Positions 1 to 8,648 of a stretch of 64,000 bases of DNA are shown here, in pieces; the stretch's first letter is position 1; every line of letters starts with the position of its first letter. The DNA lies in contig JACKFH010000005.1 of the NCBI GenBank assembly GCA_020632575.1, positions 1-64,000 of the forward strand. Reading direction: 5' to 3'. The notes beneath the pieces are model-generated. The model was given only the letters and a program-made list of their open reading frames with translations. It was not told the origin of the DNA and did not search any database. This DNA comes from Candidatus Omnitrophota bacterium (lineage in GTDB: Bacteria; Hinthialibacterota; Hinthialibacteria; OLB16). A program made the position numbers and the translations under genes.

Positions 1-306
1 GGTCCCACCGAACCGGGCCCGCAACCCTGGGGAACCGGCGGCGAGGTCGCGCTCTGGGAAAGCACCGACGAAGGCGCCACCTGGAACAAGATCCGCACCC
101 TCACCCACAACAGCCCGCTCAACCATGCGTATGTCCGCCGCCCGGTGAACGCCCACCCCGACTTCTACGCCCTCTGGGCCGACGGCAACACCTATGTCCA
201 TTCGGATTCGCATTTGTTTTTCACGAACAAGGCAGGGGATGAGGTTTGGCGGCTGCCTTATGAGATGGAGGGAGATTTGGCGGAGCCGGAGGTGGTGGAG
301 CGGTAA
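1..306 (+). CDS. C-terminal fragment of a BNR-repeat (BNR_4-like) protein
   Basis: The frame is open from base 1 to a TAA at 304-306, giving the last 101 residues of a protein that starts outside the window. It contains the Asp-box-like stretch ESTDEGATW, then YVRRPVNAHPDFYALWADG and LFFTNKAGDEVWRLPYEM. That order is what I know from the C-terminus of BNR_4 putative neuraminidase/polysaccharide-processing beta-propellers. GC content is visibly higher than just downstream. The exact substrate cannot be inferred from the tail. The family call is by recognition of motifs, not by search. Confidence 0.6.
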   Translation, partial: GPTEPGPQPWGTGGEVALWESTDEGATWNKIRTLTHNSPLNHAYVRRPVNAHPDFYALWADGNTYVHSDSHLFFTNKAGDEVWRLPYEMEGDLAEPEVVER

Positions 307-341
307 AAAGATCAGATAAAGTTGGCAAGATCTTCTGATTG

Positions 342-599
342 ATGTACGCTAAAAATGTAAAGATCACAGTTGAGTTTTCAGATTTTGAGTTAGAAGATAT
401 CCAACGAATCACCGGGGAGAGAAAGAAAGGACCCGCCATTCGCAAATTGGTGGCGGATGCTCTCATGATGAGAAAGCGGGAGGAAATCGCCCAGAAATTC
501 ATCTCCGGGAAATGGGGGGCCGACCTCGAGGGCTTTGAGGAGGGGCGTCGGAGGGATCGTGAGGAGGCGAGCCAACTTGAGTCCGAGTGGAGGGACTGA
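342..599 (+). CDS. VapB-type antitoxin
   Basis: 85 residues from ATG 342 (a TTG directly before it is a less likely start). The N-terminal part, KITVEFSDFELEDIQRIT followed by a GPAIRKLVADAL helix, resembles a ribbon-helix-helix-like DNA-binding antitoxin. The acidic/basic C-terminal tail (GFEEGRRRDREEASQLESEW) is typical of the toxin-wrapping region. The stop overlaps the next start (TGATG, 597-601), the usual antitoxin-toxin coupling. The partner gene is truncated, so this is probably a relic or a solitary antitoxin. Expected role: neutralise a PIN-domain RNase and repress its own promoter. Confidence 0.65.
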   Translation: MYAKNVKITVEFSDFELEDIQRITGERKKGPAIRKLVADALMMRKREEIAQKFISGKWGADLEGFEEGRRRDREEASQLESEWRD

Positions 600-790
600 T
601 GGCTCAGCTGATCGACACCAGCCTGTGGATCGATTTCCTCCGCGATAAGACGCCAATCGCTCTCAAACAATTCATTGCCCCCTTCATCCTTTCCGCCGAT
701 TCCCACCTCACCGAGCCGATCGGGAATTTCGCAACACCCTCCCTGAAAAAAGTCCTTGACAGAGTTCGCTATTTCCACATACTCAAAAGC
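599..790 (+). pseudogene. truncated VapC-type PIN-domain toxin
   Basis: Starting at ATG 599, overlapping the antitoxin stop, the first 64 codons look like a PIN-domain RNase: LIDTSLWIDFLRD carries the first catalytic Asp, and HLTEPI matches the second conserved strand region (usually EPI/EPV). After about position 790 PIN similarity stops. The rest of the open frame (to 1033) is arginine/proline-rich and runs into the next gene. The C-terminal acidic residues that complete the PIN active site are missing, so a functional RNase is unlikely. Decay by deletion is the simplest reading. Confidence 0.55.
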
Positions 791-797
791 ACGTTTC

Positions 798-827
798 GGG
801 CGCCTCTTCTAGGCCCGCCTTGTTTTA
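798..827 (+). terminator. weak intrinsic terminator candidate after the VapBC remnant
   Basis: A short hairpin with arms around GCCT and AGGC (one bulge) is followed by the T-rich run TTGTTTTATT. It lies between the decayed toxin frame and the next gene and would close the toxin-antitoxin transcript. The stem is only about six pairs, so this is tentative. Confidence 0.35.
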
Positions 828-926
828 TTGAGTTGAGATCGAGTCCTGTGGCTCCCACCTTGCGCCCGCCAGATTTCCATCGGCGTCGCCCCTCTCGGTC
901 CATTTACCTTTGGAGGAAAAGGCACG

Positions 927-1889
927 ATGCCGCAATTGGAATTCACACCAAGGAAGAACTTTGTTTTCATCCCCCTGATCGTCTTACCACTCCTTGGCTT
1001 CTCTCCCTGGATTGGCTTTGCGAGCGACATTGAGGTAGATCAAAACAACCCGGGAGCGCTCTACCAAACCATCCAGGATGGGCTCGACGCCGCTCTCGAA
1101 GGACAGGAAGTGTGTGTCCATCCCGGGACCTACATCGAAAGTGTCACTCTGGAAAAAACAGTTACGCTCCGTGCCCTTGAGGGACCAGCGCTTACGGTCA
1201 TCCAATCCTCAACTCCGGGGACCAGTCTTCCGGGGGTGACCATTACGAACGGAGCGAGCCCAAAAATCATTGGGTTCCAGATCCGAGAGTTTCACAATGG
1301 GATCGAGATCCAATCCGATGGCGAAGATATCTTGATCGCCAACAACATCATCGCCTGGAACGGGAACTACGGGATCGCACTCACCGGAGCGGCGGCGACC
1401 ACCACCGCGATCATCAATGTCACCTTCGCGAACCAGACCGATGAGGCCATCCACACATCCGGCCTGAGCATCGACCTTGTCAACTGTTACAACTGCCTGT
1501 TTTACAAGAACGACGAAACCGGCTCCCAACAGTGGGACAGCAGCGTGCACTTGATTGGGGGGTATCATCTCAGCGACCGAAACATTTTTGTGAGCGCGCT
1601 GGCGACTGGCCCCTCCTTCCTCAATAACGCCGACCCCCTGATCGATCCGCTCGACGCCTATCGGTTCACTTCGGACAGTTCCCCAGCCATCGACGCCGGA
1701 AGACCCACTCAGAAGGATCGCGATCCCGATGGTTCGATTGCCGACATCGGAGCCTGGGGAGGAAGGTACTCGCGCGGCTGGTATCGGGGACCGACCGGAG
1801 GCCCCACGCTTCAGGATGTTTCACTTTCCAAGCAGCAGGTGCAACCCGGCGAAACCATCACCATTCGCGCCACGGCGATCACGGACTGA
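927..1889 (+). CDS. exported right-handed beta-helix (pectate-lyase-fold) protein
   Basis: 320 residues starting after a GGAGGAAAAGGCACG leader. Residues about 10-33 form a hydrophobic signal segment ending near GFAS. The repeats NNIIAWNGNYGIALTG, IINVTFANQTDEAIH and NCLFYKND are beta-helix coils, and the stretch SSPAIDAGRPTQKDRDPDG with IADIGAWGG is the usual C-terminal signature of choice-of-anchor/right-handed parallel beta-helix proteins. The protein ends just as an Ig-like domain seems to begin (VQPGETITIRATAITD). The next gene is in the same frame behind a single TGA, so truncation of a longer protein is possible. Likely a surface carbohydrate-binding or structural protein; no catalytic residues are assigned. 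Confidence 0.65.
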   Translation: MPQLEFTPRKNFVFIPLIVLPLLGFSPWIGFASDIEVDQNNPGALYQTIQDGLDAALEGQEVCVHPGTYIESVTLEKTVTLRALEGPALTVIQSSTPGTSLPGVTITNGASPKIIGFQIREFHNGIEIQSDGEDILIANNIIAWNGNYGIALTGAAATTTAIINVTFANQTDEAIHTSGLSIDLVNCYNCLFYKNDETGSQQWDSSVHLIGGYHLSDRNIFVSALATGPSFLNNADPLIDPLDAYRFTSDSSPAIDAGRPTQKDRDPDGSIADIGAWGGRYSRGWYRGPTGGPTLQDVSLSKQQVQPGETITIRATAITD

Positions 1890-1907
1890 GCGGACTCGGA
1901 TTCTCCC

Positions 1908-4259
1908 ATGCCATCCTCAAACCCGCTACTCGCCAAGTGGTTCGCGCTTTCTCTTTTCGCCTTCGCACTCCCTATCGCGGCGAGTTCGGAACTCGCTCCC
2001 AAAGGCATCTCGCCTGGAACGCGTACGATCGATCTGATCGAATACTCCATCGACGATCCGACTTTCGCCACGCCTACTCTGCTGACCGAAGTGGAAGGCG
2101 TATATGGCGCAACTCGCACGGTCTCGGCCACCGCGGCAATCGACACAGCCAGCTTGGCTTACGGAACCCATCTCGTCTATTTAAGGTCGCGAAACAGCGA
2201 TGGTGTTTATGGGCGATTCGACCCGATCCCACTGATTGTCGGAGACCTGGGGGGTGACATAGTCTCAAAAGTCCGCTACGCGATCGACTCCATCCCAGAT
2301 GGTTCGAATGGAGCGGATCTTCCCCCTCCGGATGGGGACTACGATTCAGGCGTCGAGAGGGTTTTTGGTCAGGTGGCGACGGATGGACTCTCCCCCGGAA
2401 CGCACACATTGACGCTCCGAGCACAGGACCAAAACGGTGTTTGGGGGACTCCGCATTCCAACAAGATCACCATAAGTCCGACTCGTGAGATTGCCCTTTC
2501 GATGGGAGCGATCGGACTCCATCCAAATGACGAAAATGTTCCTTACGCGACCGCCGATTTCACACTAGGCGCCGCTTTCGATGGACTCTATGACGGCGCC
2601 GAAGAGGTCATCGAAGCAAGTTTCGCCGCACCGTCTCAAGTCGGAAACTATCGTTTTTATCTGAGCGCGGAGGACACCGAGGGGGCCACCTCCGGATGGG
2701 AGTACCGGGATGTCGAGGTCTCCAACGTTCAATTGACTTCACTTGAAACGAACATTGAGACCAATGCGTGTCTCTTTCCCACGCTGATTGTCGAGGTTGC
2801 GATTGAGGACGACAGCGCTTCAGCATGTCCTTATGGAATCGACGACTTCTCGATCATTGAAGGTGTGGAGCCACAAACCATCGAGGCGGCGACCTGCCAA
2901 ATGGATGGGACTTATCTCCTCGAATACCGGACCTCCCATTTCGTTCGAACCGGCGAGGTCAGACAGATTCGCGGTCGTATAGACACTCAGGATTCCGGAG
3001 GTTCGGAAATTGCCGCCGTCTATCAATCTCCGCCACCGGATCCCGCCATCCATATCTCCTCCCCTCTCGATGGTTCGGTTGTTTTGGGAGACTCCGTGGA
3101 GGTTCGAGGGGAGATCTCACTCCGGGGAGACTGCGCTTCCACACGAACGGAGTTTGTCTTTGTCATCGATGTCTCGCTAAGTATCAGCAATGATGACCTC
3201 GACAAGATCCAACAAGCGGCCCTCGCGCTGATCGACCTGATTCCCACCGAGGTGGATGTCCGAATCGGATTGGTTCAGTTTGGAGGGGTGGCAACCGCGC
3301 TAAGCCCACTGACAGCTGATCGGGAATCGATCCGCGAACTTATCCTCGACCTGCAACAAATTCCTGGGACCAATATGCGGGGAGGTCTCGAAGAGGGGTA
3401 CTCTGTTCTGGGGGAGGCGGCCCCGGATAGCGACCGGTTCGTCCTTCTATTCTCGGATGGCGAACCGAATACTCCTAATCCCTTCAATGTGGAAAAGCCT
3501 CTCATCCTTCAACTGGTCGAAGAGGAACGGACAACCGTTCACGCAGTCTATTTGGGCGCTTCCAACTCATTTGGATCACTGCTGCTCCAAGAGATTGCCG
3601 AGATTACGGGTGGACAATCCAGCACCACCCAAGATTCCGCCGATTTGGCGGAGATCTTCACCAAGATCGGGGTGAGCGCCAAATTCGATCGTGTCGAACT
3701 CCTCAGTTCGGCGACTACCGAGACAAAGGTCCTGACCGACGACGAGATCCCCCTCAGTTATTGGACTTTCTTAGAGGTTCCAGTCCTTACCCAGGGTGGA
3801 GCGGAAACCACGATCGGAGTCTCCGCCTATCTCGAGGGGAGCGACACCCCGGATGCGACAGATGAAGTTGTCGTCATCGCACCCACTCCGACCCCGACGA
3901 ACACCCCCTCGCCGACTTCCACCCCCACCGAGACATCCACGTTTACGCCAACGTTCACTCAAACACCCACAGCCACCAGGACAGATACACCAGCTCCGAC
4001 ATCGACCGACTCTCCCACTCACACTTTCACGAACACACCCACAATAACGCCCACCCCGACCCGCACACCGATCGATTGCGATCTGGTGGCGGGGAACGTT
4101 CCCAACCTGAACCCCCGATGCGACTGCTTCGACCTCCTCGCGATTCTCGAGAAGCGTGCGGGAAGAAGGGATGACGTTGACGCGGACCTCAATGGGGATG
4201 GATCCGAAGATTCCACCGACCTTCTGCTGTTTGCCGCAACTTGGAATCGCCGCCCTTAA
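1908..4259 (+). CDS. exported VWA-domain protein with Thr/Pro linker and dockerin-like C-terminus
   Basis: 783 residues. A signal-like segment (FALSLFAFALPIAASS) is followed by several Ig/Big-like repeats (EYSIDDPTF, YGTHLVYLRSRNSDGVYG, GTHTLTLRAQDQNGVWG). A von Willebrand A domain spans about residues 413-594 with the MIDAS parts DVSLS, GTNMRGG and SDGEPN. Residues 659-721 are a Thr/Pro-rich linker. The last 60 residues contain a cysteine-bearing segment and DLNGDGSEDSTDLLLFAATW, a dockerin/EF-hand-like calcium loop and helix. Probably surface-exposed and metal-dependent in adhesion. No strong Shine-Dalgarno precedes the ATG, and the gene is in frame with the gene upstream across one stop codon. 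Confidence 0.75.
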   Translation: MPSSNPLLAKWFALSLFAFALPIAASSELAPKGISPGTRTIDLIEYSIDDPTFATPTLLTEVEGVYGATRTVSATAAIDTASLAYGTHLVYLRSRNSDGVYGRFDPIPLIVGDLGGDIVSKVRYAIDSIPDGSNGADLPPPDGDYDSGVERVFGQVATDGLSPGTHTLTLRAQDQNGVWGTPHSNKITISPTREIALSMGAIGLHPNDENVPYATADFTLGAAFDGLYDGAEEVIEASFAAPSQVGNYRFYLSAEDTEGATSGWEYRDVEVSNVQLTSLETNIETNACLFPTLIVEVAIEDDSASACPYGIDDFSIIEGVEPQTIEAATCQMDGTYLLEYRTSHFVRTGEVRQIRGRIDTQDSGGSEIAAVYQSPPPDPAIHISSPLDGSVVLGDSVEVRGEISLRGDCASTRTEFVFVIDVSLSISNDDLDKIQQAALALIDLIPTEVDVRIGLVQFGGVATALSPLTADRESIRELILDLQQIPGTNMRGGLEEGYSVLGEAAPDSDRFVLLFSDGEPNTPNPFNVEKPLILQLVEEERTTVHAVYLGASNSFGSLLLQEIAEITGGQSSTTQDSADLAEIFTKIGVSAKFDRVELLSSATTETKVLTDDEIPLSYWTFLEVPVLTQGGAETTIGVSAYLEGSDTPDATDEVVVIAPTPTPTNTPSPTSTPTETSTFTPTFTQTPTATRTDTPAPTSTDSPTHTFTNTPTITPTPTRTPIDCDLVAGNVPNLNPRCDCFDLLAILEKRAGRRDDVDADLNGDGSEDSTDLLLFAATWNRRP
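3882..4070 (+). repeat. low-complexity Thr/Pro codon repeat (linker)
   Basis: 63 codons made almost wholly of ACN and CCN with some TCN and AAC, encoding a TP-rich hinge between the VWA region and the dockerin-like module. The same kind of repeat occurs at 9174-9392. Imperfect short units suggest expansion by slippage. Confidence 0.8.
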
Positions 4260-4324
4260 TTCCTTCCCTGAGCACTCATTTATCAGGCTGATTGAAAAAA
4301 ATCGCGAATAGCCCTTTTAATGGC

Positions 4325-4353
4325 TTGACATTGCTATCGCAATTGCATATAAA
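4325..4353 (+). promoter_or_regulatory. sigma-70 promoter giving an apparently leaderless mRNA
   Basis: TTGACA (4325-4330), a 17-nt spacer and TATAAA (4348-4353) form a near-perfect housekeeping promoter. Only six bases separate the -10 box from ATG 4360, so transcription should start on or next to the start codon. No Shine-Dalgarno fits in that space, which supports leaderless translation of the helicase gene. Confidence 0.75.
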
Positions 4354-4359
4354 TGCACT

Positions 4360-7059
4360 ATGTCCACTTCAATCGACCTCCTGGCTCAGAAAGGCTTCCC
4401 CCCAGGGATCCTCAACTCCCTTAAAAAGGATGGCATCACCCACCTCCTAGACCCGCAGGTCGAGGCTGTGATCGGCTTCGACCTGTTGGGGAGCGAGGAC
4501 CTGCTCATCGCCCTGCCGACCTCTTGCGGGAAGACCCTGATCGGGGAACTGGCCGGAGTCGGGACCGCACTGCGGGGGAGGCGGGCGGTCTTCTCGGTTC
4601 CGCTCAAGGCGATCGCGCGGGAGAAGTACGAAACCTTCGAGCGGCGCTATTCGGAATACGGTCTCAGGGTGCGGCTGGCTACCGGGGAATTCACCGAACA
4701 CCTGAAAGACTTGAGCCAGGGGTCCTTCGACATCGCGGTGGTTATTCACGAAAAGTTAAAACACCTCATCCTTCAAAACCCGAACTTCCTTTCCGGGATT
4801 GGGGTCGTGGTTCTCGATGAGCTCCAGGGGGTCTCGGAAGAAAACCGGGGGCCCAATCTGGAATTTCTCCTGGGGCTGCTCAAGAACCATCGACCGCGCG
4901 TTCGAAGGGTGGGGCTCGCGGGAAAACTTTCCTCGACCGACCCGTTGGTCGAGGATTTCGAAGGCCGTGTGTTAAGCACACACTCTCGACCGGTGGATCT
5001 TCACGAAGGGATTGTGCTCTCCAATGACTCTCTCGCCGAGACCGCGCTCTCCGAGTACGGTCTCGGTCTCCCCATCGGAGAGGGGAAGATCTGCATCTAT
5101 CGGTCGCATAACTCACAATTGGTGGACGCCACCCGATTGCCTGTCTCGGAATTCGGCGATGAGGAGGAGGGGACCTTTCTCAACCTCGCGGCGGGATTGG
5201 CCCACGCGGGGGAGACAGTGCTCGTTTTTCTCAGCACTCGCAGGGAGGCGGAACAAGCCGCGCTCTTCCTCTCCGAATCGACCTCCCTGAGGAATCAACC
5301 GCCGACCGAGGAAGAGATCGAATCGATCCGCGAGACGAAACTTGCATCGGCCCTCAGGAATGGTGTCGCCTACCACCATGCCGACTGTTCCGCGCACACT
5401 CGATCCCTCGTCGAGGAATGGTTCCGGAGCGGTCAAGTGCGAATCCTCTGCTGCACCTCGACACTGGCTCAGGGAGTCAATCTCCCGGCCCACAATGTCC
5501 TGATCCATCCCTATGTCTGGAACCGTCATGGTCTCCAGGGGGAACTGACACTCCTCGAGGAATCGATTGTCCGAAACATGGCGGGGCGCGCCGGAAGACT
5601 GGGGATGGAGGAGGGCCAAGGAAGGGCGCTCTTGGTGGCTCACTCCGAACGGGAGTGGGATCTTTACCGCTCTCTTTACTGGACCGATTTCATTCAACCC
5701 AATCGCCCCTCCCTGTTGCTCGGGAACATCGAATCACATCTTCTCGCGGGCATCGCCAACGGGTTCAGCACGGAGGAGGACCTCTCCGGATTTCTCTCTT
5801 CCCTTCTATCGCATCGCTTTATTGAGGGGACTGCGGCGCTTCGGCAATCCATTGAAGAAGCGCTCGAGGAGGCGGAGGCGCTTGGTCTAGCTCACTGCAT
5901 GGCGTCGCGCGGTCTCCACGAAAAACACTGGACCCTCTCTTCCCTCGGCCGGGTGATTGCCCTACGAGGGCTTTCTTTCGAGACAGGCCGTTTCCTCTCG
6001 GATTGGCTCGATCGGATTGGACAAGATCTTCCCGAGCCGCTCACCCTGCTCTATGCCATCTGCTCCTGCGGCGAGACCCAACAATGGACCTGGCCCCGGG
6101 AGAACAACCCCCAGATCCGGGCCGCGTGGTGCGAGGAAATCCGGGACCGTCTCGGCGATGAGGCGCTTGAGACCCTGGGCGACCGGGAGACTCTGGACAA
6201 CTCGCTTTCTCGAAGACTCGAGGACGCCGCCAAGATGGCCATGGCCCTCGAAATGTGGTCGGAGGGAGAGTCGTTGGAAAATATCCAATCCGAGGTGACT
6301 GGGATCTCGGAGGGGGTGCTCCAATCGGCCGGGGAGGGCGCTCGCTGGCTCCTGGACAGCCTCGGCGATATCTGGCGGGTGCGAGGAAACCCCTCCGAGG
6401 GGGCCGAGGAGATCGCCCGGCTCGCCTGCTCGGTGGGAACGGGTCTTCCCGCTTGGGCGATTCTGTGGAACACGATTCCTTCGGAACTCCTCGACCGCGA
6501 TTCGAAATTGAAACTCGCCAGGGTCATGTCCTCACCGCAATTCCTGACCAACCCCGAGGCGATGTCGTTGGTCCGTCACGAGGTTCCATCAACCGACCTC
6601 GAAAAGATTCACTCTTTTCTGCGCGGGGCGGCCCCACGCTTTGAGAATCTCGGGGGTGGGGATTCGATCGAGAATGTCAGCGACACTTCGAAGTCGCTGG
6701 CCTCTCACGTCCTCTCGCTCGACTTGGCGGAGGAAGGAAACCTGTTCCGGATTTGTGTGAACCACAATCCTATCCATTTAGGGATACGGAGCGTGGAACT
6801 TCTTCTCCGATTGGCCCGTCAATGTTTCTCCGGGGACAACGAGGGCTGGGTCCGAAAAGAGGATTTGGGGATCGATCCGGAGAACCTGTCACAGAGGATC
6901 AGCGATCTCCGACGAAGACTAGGAAGGCCTCCTACGGGGCGAAAAAACTGGATCGAAAGCGACCGCAAGGGTCACTATCGATTGAATTTATCGCCCGAGG
7001 AAATCGGTTGGCGGGAGGACCGGACCCCGCCCGAATTGACCGCTTTGCTGGCATCCTGA
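4360..7059 (+). CDS. Ski2-like superfamily 2 DEAD/DEAH-type helicase
   Basis: 899 residues. Walker A is ALPTSCGKTL (about residues 50-59). Walker B is VVLDELQGV (about 152-160), a DELQ variant of the DExH box. Motif V is CTSTLAQGVNLPAH and motif VI NMAGRAGRLG (about 406-415). This is the Hel308/Ski2/Brr2-like arrangement, with a long helical C-terminal half that I cannot assign further. Expected role: ATP-dependent unwinding or remodelling of nucleic acid, perhaps repair; no defence-system neighbour is visible. It seems to be a single-gene transcript. The motif order is clear, the specific subfamily is not. Confidence 0.85.
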   Translation: MSTSIDLLAQKGFPPGILNSLKKDGITHLLDPQVEAVIGFDLLGSEDLLIALPTSCGKTLIGELAGVGTALRGRRAVFSVPLKAIAREKYETFERRYSEYGLRVRLATGEFTEHLKDLSQGSFDIAVVIHEKLKHLILQNPNFLSGIGVVVLDELQGVSEENRGPNLEFLLGLLKNHRPRVRRVGLAGKLSSTDPLVEDFEGRVLSTHSRPVDLHEGIVLSNDSLAETALSEYGLGLPIGEGKICIYRSHNSQLVDATRLPVSEFGDEEEGTFLNLAAGLAHAGETVLVFLSTRREAEQAALFLSESTSLRNQPPTEEEIESIRETKLASALRNGVAYHHADCSAHTRSLVEEWFRSGQVRILCCTSTLAQGVNLPAHNVLIHPYVWNRHGLQGELTLLEESIVRNMAGRAGRLGMEEGQGRALLVAHSEREWDLYRSLYWTDFIQPNRPSLLLGNIESHLLAGIANGFSTEEDLSGFLSSLLSHRFIEGTAALRQSIEEALEEAEALGLAHCMASRGLHEKHWTLSSLGRVIALRGLSFETGRFLSDWLDRIGQDLPEPLTLLYAICSCGETQQWTWPRENNPQIRAAWCEEIRDRLGDEALETLGDRETLDNSLSRRLEDAAKMAMALEMWSEGESLENIQSEVTGISEGVLQSAGEGARWLLDSLGDIWRVRGNPSEGAEEIARLACSVGTGLPAWAILWNTIPSELLDRDSKLKLARVMSSPQFLTNPEAMSLVRHEVPSTDLEKIHSFLRGAAPRFENLGGGDSIENVSDTSKSLASHVLSLDLAEEGNLFRICVNHNPIHLGIRSVELLLRLARQCFSGDNEGWVRKEDLGIDPENLSQRISDLRRRLGRPPTGRKNWIESDRKGHYRLNLSPEEIGWREDRTPPELTALLAS

Positions 7060-7087
7060 CTAAGGGGGGACTCACAAGCCGGCGATT

Positions 7088-7096
7088 TGCTATACT
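7088..7096 (+). promoter_or_regulatory. extended -10 promoter
   Basis: TGCTATACT is an extended -10 element (TG-N-TATACT) 35 bases before ATG 7131. No convincing -35 box is present at the expected distance, as is common for extended -10 promoters. Very similar elements precede def (39574) and the DUF1080 gene (50453). Confidence 0.6.
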
Positions 7097-7130
7097 CAGG
7101 GATGAGAAGTTAACTGTTGGAGGATTCGTG

Positions 7131-8210
7131 ATGCCCCTCAAAACGAATCGATGGTTCGCCCGTAAGTGGCTCCTGGTCATGCTCCCGATCGCGGGTGCGT
7201 TAATTGGAGTCCCGACCGTTCAAGGTCAGTCTTCAGTAAATGCTATACCCACGCCGATTGTCCAGACGCTAATCCAGCAATGGGCTCAGGCCTTGGTTCG
7301 GCAAGACATGAAGACCCTTGAAACTTATTACGCCGATCCCATGATGGTCCACACTTGGAGACAGAGGCTTGCCGCTCGAAAACCCTTGCAAGTGAATCTC
7401 CTCGCGGTTCACGAGGTCCGCCCGGCCACGGGACAAAGTTGGGGAGGGGAGCCGCTATCCGGTGAGGCGGTGTTCACTGTCGAATACTGGCTCCAAGGGA
7501 TCGACAAACCGCTCAACGAAACCCGTGTTTGGGGCCTGACCAACGCCAATGGCTATCTGCAAATCGCAAGCGACATCAAGCGCAAAGACCCCTTGATCGC
7601 CCCGCGCAAAGTCGAACAGGGATCTTTCCCGCAACTCGGGCAGGACCCATCCACCACAGTCCAACTGGTCGAACCGCTTCCGCAGGCCACTCCTTTAGTC
7701 CCCCAGGCCGAGACCCAGCCCGTAGCGGCCCCGACACCGACACCCAAAGACGCGCCGATACCTAAGGCGGAGCTGGTCGACCAACTTTGGAACACACTGC
7801 TGGTTAAGTTCAAAAAAGCTTACGAGTATCGGAACGAAAGATTGTTCCTGGATCTTTTTCCCCGAAGACCCAACCAAGCGCTCGAAACTTTCCGAGACAA
7901 TCTGAGCGGCCGCAGCTGGATCCAGGTCACCGAACTCGCGATCGACGCCGATTCGGTCAAGGGAAACCGTCTCAACAGCACGTTCCGTTTTCGATATAGC
8001 CTCTGGGGAGCGGGCATGGAGAAAGACAAGATTGTGGAGGTGGATTGCGCCGCGATCTTCGATGGCTCACGGTGGCAATTCGCGAAATTCGGCGACGAGG
8101 TGATTGTTCCACCGCGGCGAACGAATCCCCCTCTTCCGGACAGCATTGTTCAACCGCTATTGGGGCAGCAGCAGAATCAGGGATTTTTTGGAAATCTTTT
8201 TGGCAATTAA
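7131..8210 (+). CDS. exported protein with two NTF2/SnoaL-like domains
   Basis: 359 residues from ATG 7131, chosen because TTGGAGGA lies about seven bases upstream and a signal peptide follows at once (KWLLVMLPIAGALIGVPTVQG). Two similar halves start with LIQQWAQALVRQDMKTLETYY and LLVKFKKAYEYRNERLFLDLF. Each is followed by beta-rich stretches, the pattern of NTF2-like cones. They are joined by a Pro/Ala/Thr-rich linker (about residues 185-215). It ends with a Gln/Gly-rich tail. Probably a periplasmic ligand-binding or scaffold protein; function unknown. It converges with the cupin gene, overlapping by four bases. Confidence 0.55.
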   Translation: MPLKTNRWFARKWLLVMLPIAGALIGVPTVQGQSSVNAIPTPIVQTLIQQWAQALVRQDMKTLETYYADPMMVHTWRQRLAARKPLQVNLLAVHEVRPATGQSWGGEPLSGEAVFTVEYWLQGIDKPLNETRVWGLTNANGYLQIASDIKRKDPLIAPRKVEQGSFPQLGQDPSTTVQLVEPLPQATPLVPQAETQPVAAPTPTPKDAPIPKAELVDQLWNTLLVKFKKAYEYRNERLFLDLFPRRPNQALETFRDNLSGRSWIQVTELAIDADSVKGNRLNSTFRFRYSLWGAGMEKDKIVEVDCAAIFDGSRWQFAKFGDEVIVPPRRTNPPLPDSIVQPLLGQQQNQGFFGNLFGN

Positions 8211-8572
8211 CCCTCGTCGTCGAACCATTCGTCCTCCGGATCGAAGGTCGGAATGGCGATGTTGAGAATCCTGAAATGTCCGATCGCCCGGTGTCGGGTG
8301 TGGGGGAAAATCATGACCGAGGTCGCGGGTCGAATCGGAATCTTTTCGCCGTCCAACTCCAGAAATCCTTCTCCTTCGAGCACGTAATAAATCTCGGTGG
8401 TCCTCTTGTGGTAATGTGTTCTGGCTTCCTCGCTGATTTCCACCATGTGCAAAGAAGCCGTTTCGTTCTCCGGGACCCGAAAGGCGCGTCGGGACAACCC
8501 ACAGGGACAAGGTGTGGGGTCGATTTCATCGACTTGCGAGACCAGATAGCCTCTCTTCGTTTCGGTCTTCAT
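8207..8572 (-). CDS. cupin-domain protein
   Basis: 121 residues. The conserved cupin motif 1 appears as HYHKRTTEIYYVLEGEGFLELDG (partly metal-binding: two His and Glu), followed by the motif 2 region PHTRHRAIG. Single-domain cupins of this size bind a metal and act as sugar-modifying enzymes, dioxygenases or sensors; the sequence does not discriminate. An N-terminal CPCG stretch (residues 22-25) is unusual. It stands alone on the minus strand. Confidence 0.75.
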   Translation of the reverse strand: MKTETKRGYLVSQVDEIDPTPCPCGLSRRAFRVPENETASLHMVEISEEARTHYHKRTTEIYYVLEGEGFLELDGEKIPIRPATSVMIFPHTRHRAIGHFRILNIAIPTFDPEDEWFDDEG

Positions 8573-8648
8573 TCTCCCAACTCCTTTCCCTATCCGGATA
8601 TTGTCGAGACTCTTGGCGAGAGTTTCGAGTCATGGAATCATCGTGGCC

